From contig OZ026616.1 of the NCBI GenBank assembly GCA_964020975.1, positions 78,690,993 through 78,754,992 of the forward strand: a DNA stretch of 64,000 nucleotides, given 5' to 3'. Numbering within the stretch: position 1 is the first letter of the stretch; every line of letters starts with the position of its first letter. The position numbers and the translations under genes were made by a program. This DNA is from Hermodice carunculata. Its lineage: Eukaryota > Annelida > Polychaeta > Eunicida > Amphinomidae. This document shows, one piece after another, positions 61,945-64,000 of the stretch. Below the pieces are notes generated by a model that ran no database searches, was not told where the DNA came from, and was given only the letters and a program-made list of their open reading frames with translations.

Positions 61945-62113
61945 TCAGGAGATTTTAGCATGTACTTGTAAAACAGGCTGCACAAGAAAGTGTAGGTGCA
62001 AGACCATGAAGATGCCGAGCACTGGTGTTTGTGTATGTTTGCAACAATGCTTCAACCCTTTTAATCCCACTACCCAGAATGAAAGTGACAATTCTGAAGC
62101 AGAAGAGCCATGA
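61945..62113 (+). other. Tesmin/CXC-like cysteine-rich C-terminal tail
   Basis: Eleven or so cysteines within 40 residues, including CTCKTGCTRKCRCKT and VCVCLQQCFNPF, followed by an acidic end (SDNSEAEEP). Spacing resembles CXC domains (CxCxxxxCxxxxCxC) that bind zinc and DNA. Confidence 0.5.
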
Positions 62114-62372
62114 ACTAAAACTTCATACAGGTCTAAGGTACTGAGCAACTATCATTTAAAACTTCCATGCAAAAGATCAAATTATAACCATAAAACCCCA
62201 TATGTCTGACATTTGGCCCATTTGCAAATTGTGGGGTATGGGGTAGCTCACAGGCCTATGGAATAGGACCATTTAAGCTTTGAGGCATGTACTTTATCGT
62301 TTTTAAAAGAGGAGGAACTGTACCCAACTTATATTTATAGTTAAATCCCATGAGTCAAAATGTAAAAACAAA

Positions 62373-62373
<1 letters not shown>

Positions 62374-62406
<33 letters not shown>
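62374..62406. repeat. Poly(A) tract
   Basis: Almost pure A run, 260 bases after the stop of the cysteine-rich family copy on the same strand. It could be that copy's poly(A) tail or an unrelated simple repeat; no AATAAA was seen before it. Confidence 0.8.
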
Positions 62407-62408
<2 letters not shown>

Positions 62409-62636
62409 CACACGGATTTGTAGTTGCAATTTCGAGTCAGAAGAAAGCCATTTTTATTCAAATTTGTAACATTTGCTGCTATGTATCAAAGGGCTTTACA
62501 AGAGTCAAGCATATTTTCATTTGCTTCAGTTGCACATCTCCATAAGACTGGGTCTGAGTCAAGAAAATACACTTTGGGTGTGTTTTGCAAATTTTAATCA
62601 ACCTTTGTCTTGCCTGCTGTTTCTGTTATGCAGATA

Positions 62637-62661
62637 CATATATATATATATATATATATTA
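62637..62661. repeat. Short (TA)n tract left of the pogo-like element
   Basis: Twelve TA units ending with the TA next to the element's first base. Confidence 0.9.
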
Positions 62662-63017
62662 CAGTAAAACCTGTCTATTGCGGACACCTGTGGTTCTGGC
62701 AAAAGTGTCCGCAATAGACAGGTGTCCACAATAGGCAGGGGCTGAACTTTTGGGATCTCAGAGTACATTTGATCTCAATTTTTGTACATTATGCCCCTGA
62801 CACTTTACTCAAACGCATCTTAACTTGGGATTTTACAGTTTTTATCTTTTAAGGGAAAAATTGTGTATGTATGGGCTTGCCAGGCTGAAGAAAGTTTGCG
62901 TAACTTCTTTTACTAACAGAAAAGAAAGAAACAACAAACATACCACAGGGATATCCTATCCTTTGAGTACAGTATAACTAATAATAATTCGGTGGCTTTC
63001 CGCTTGTCTTCCGTGGT

Positions 63018-63040
63018 CCTGTGTCACTCTGTGACACAGG
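63018..63040. repeat. Perfect 10-base hairpin inside the pogo-like element
   Basis: Arms CCTGTGTCAC and GTGACACAGG with a TCT loop. Confidence 0.8.
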
Positions 63041-63117
63041 TGGCCTAGGGTAAAAATAAAAAAATCATCCATCCCTCTCACACCCTATCCCCACCTCTAA
63101 GGCTCAGGCTTTTCCCA

Positions 63118-63141
63118 TGGGAGCCCTTATAAGGGCTCCCA
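63118..63141. repeat. 24-base perfect palindrome inside the pogo-like element
   Basis: Each half reads TGGGAGCCCTTA; the second half is its exact reverse complement with no spacer. Confidence 0.85.
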
Positions 63142-63916
63142 CCATTGCCATTCCTTGCCCTCCTTGTACTCTGGGATTCTAATTTAACCTGTTGCCTTCT
63201 AACTATTATTTCACTCCTTTTCTCCCAGCATCCTACCAGGTAGTCCTGTACATTTTTATTACCTTTCCTGCCTCCCAGAAAGCCACCTTTCAAACCTTAA
63301 ATCCATGCTATACGTTCCTCTTCCTCTAAACCCTTGTAATTGTAATCTTCTCTGTGCAACTTTCTGAAAAAATCTTCCCTTATCTCTCTATATGCAACTA
63401 TAACTGTATATGCCATTGTTACAGATTGTGAATAACTTCACATGAGTCTCACTGGGTCCTTTGTTTTAGGCTTAATGATTGATCTATGGAGCTTAATTAT
63501 TTGATAGACAAAGAAAGTGTGAGCAACCTCACTCAACAGGAGCACCAGTACTCACAGACACCTGGCATGTTTGTGGAGGCATTGCAGCCTAACTGCTTGG
63601 CTGAGTGATCTCATCATGTGTTACAGGCCACTGAACAATGTATTAATTAGTCTTTGATTCCAGCTTAACATGCACGGCATTGTTCAGACATTACAAAACA
63701 AGTTGCAAAAAATGCATTGATATATTGTGTCCGCAATAGACAGGTTGTTTTTGCATTTGGTACCCCAAAAAGTGTCCGCAATACACAATAGACAGGTGTC
63801 CACTGTAGACAGGTATCACCAATATGAAAATGACTTAAAAATATTCGGTTCTGGCCAAAACTGTCCGCATTAAGCAGGTGTCCACAGTAGACAGGTGTCC
63901 ACAAGGACAGGTTTTA

Positions 63917-63919
<3 letters not shown>

Positions 63920-64000
<81 letters not shown>
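63920..64000. repeat. (TA)n microsatellite at the right window edge
   Basis: Forty TA units, continuing past the window. Together with 62637-62661 it shows that the pogo-like element lies within a TA tract. Confidence 0.95.

Larger units (their letters stand above)
58692..62113 (+). pseudogene. Broken intronless copy of an uncharacterised multi-copy protein family (PIN/FEN-like nuclease region, cysteine-rich C-terminus)
   Basis: Successive + strand segments in different frames are similar in order to a long (well over 1000 residues) protein family that I recall as predicted 'uncharacterized' proteins in many invertebrate genomes; its function is unknown to me. Visible parts: NNLDIIEETLDGKGTFHVTQ (about 59190-59250), DSGLKDIWLESGLF (59820-59860), a helical segment with FWKQYMNMVSVLLKFIRAEH (60166-60225), TDQALDHVNKMCKLSGGLVG (60430-60490), then IIDGMALVNAV (61153), KADKRIVLHAKYA (61590) and SRDTDVLVLML (61662), which resemble acidic motifs of PIN/FEN-type nucleases, and finally CTCKTGCTRKCRCKT (61963-62007), a tesmin/CXC-like cluster. 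About eight breaks. There are no introns, and a poly(A) tract lies 260 bases after the end. It may be a retrocopy or cargo of an undescribed mobile element. Confidence 0.55.
62662..63919. mobile_element. pogo/Tigger-like non-autonomous DNA element with terminal inverted repeats
   Basis: Starts CAGTAAAACCTGTC at 62662 and ends with its exact reverse complement at 63906-63919, flanked by TA on both sides, the Tc1/mariner-pogo target. Subterminal regions repeat GTGTCCGCAATAGACAGG and GGACACCTG units in both orientations: 62690-62745 on the left and 63725-63905 on the right. Length is 1258 bases. The middle has no transposase frame. It holds a 24-base palindrome and a 23-base hairpin. Confidence 0.8.

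Overview
The window looks like nuclear DNA of a marine invertebrate animal, either an invertebrate deuterostome or a lophotrochozoan; the sequence alone does not settle which. Reasons: one split gene with consensus GT-AG introns, very dense microsatellites (TA, GA, CA, AAT), many eroded LINE pieces of CR1/L2/Jockey-like type, Tc1/mariner, piggyBac-like and pogo-like DNA elements, and LTR retrotransposon fossils.

Host gene. One gene can be read from start to stop: a CYP3-clan cytochrome P450 on the + strand. It has 13 coding exons between 5684 and 40707, 1650 coding bases (549 codons plus stop) spread over 35 kb. All exon joints keep frame, and the membrane anchor, WxxxR, AGxxT, ExxR, PERF and FxxGxRxCxG motifs are all present. 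The 13-exon layout matches vertebrate CYP3A genes. The product should be an ER-bound monooxygenase working with NADPH-P450 reductase.

Layout. 1-2000: eroded LINE on the - strand. 2130-3130: first copy of a 1-kb dispersed repeat. 5684-40707: the P450 gene. Its introns hold LINE pieces (about 6.4-7.25 kb, 8.8-9.5 kb, 12.4-13.45 kb, 18.5-18.96 kb, 24.3-24.7 kb, 25.5-26.1 kb), a Tc1/mariner remnant (7.3-7.8 kb), a probable SINE pair (16.6-17.0 kb), a TCAGCTGA-bounded element with internal repeats (28.26-30.35 kb), palindromic Ctcgtaattacgag-type repeats, and long microsatellites. 42376-43306: second copy of the 1-kb repeat.

Right part. 44920 to beyond 50639 is a fossil LTR retrotransposon on the - strand. 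A piggyBac-like 1.5-kb element (46954-48469) sits inside its reverse-transcriptase part. 55330-57740 is a second LTR fossil on the + strand. 58692-62113 is a broken, intronless member of a large uncharacterised protein family with a PIN/FEN-like nuclease region and a cysteine-rich C-terminus; this is the least explained item here. 62662-63919 is a pogo/Tigger-like element with terminal inverted repeats, inserted in a (TA)n tract.

The P450 is the only host gene I can support. The rest is mobile-element debris and simple repeats, so no operon-like functional grouping exists. Coordinates of eroded repeats are approximate; family names rest on motif recognition, not database searches.
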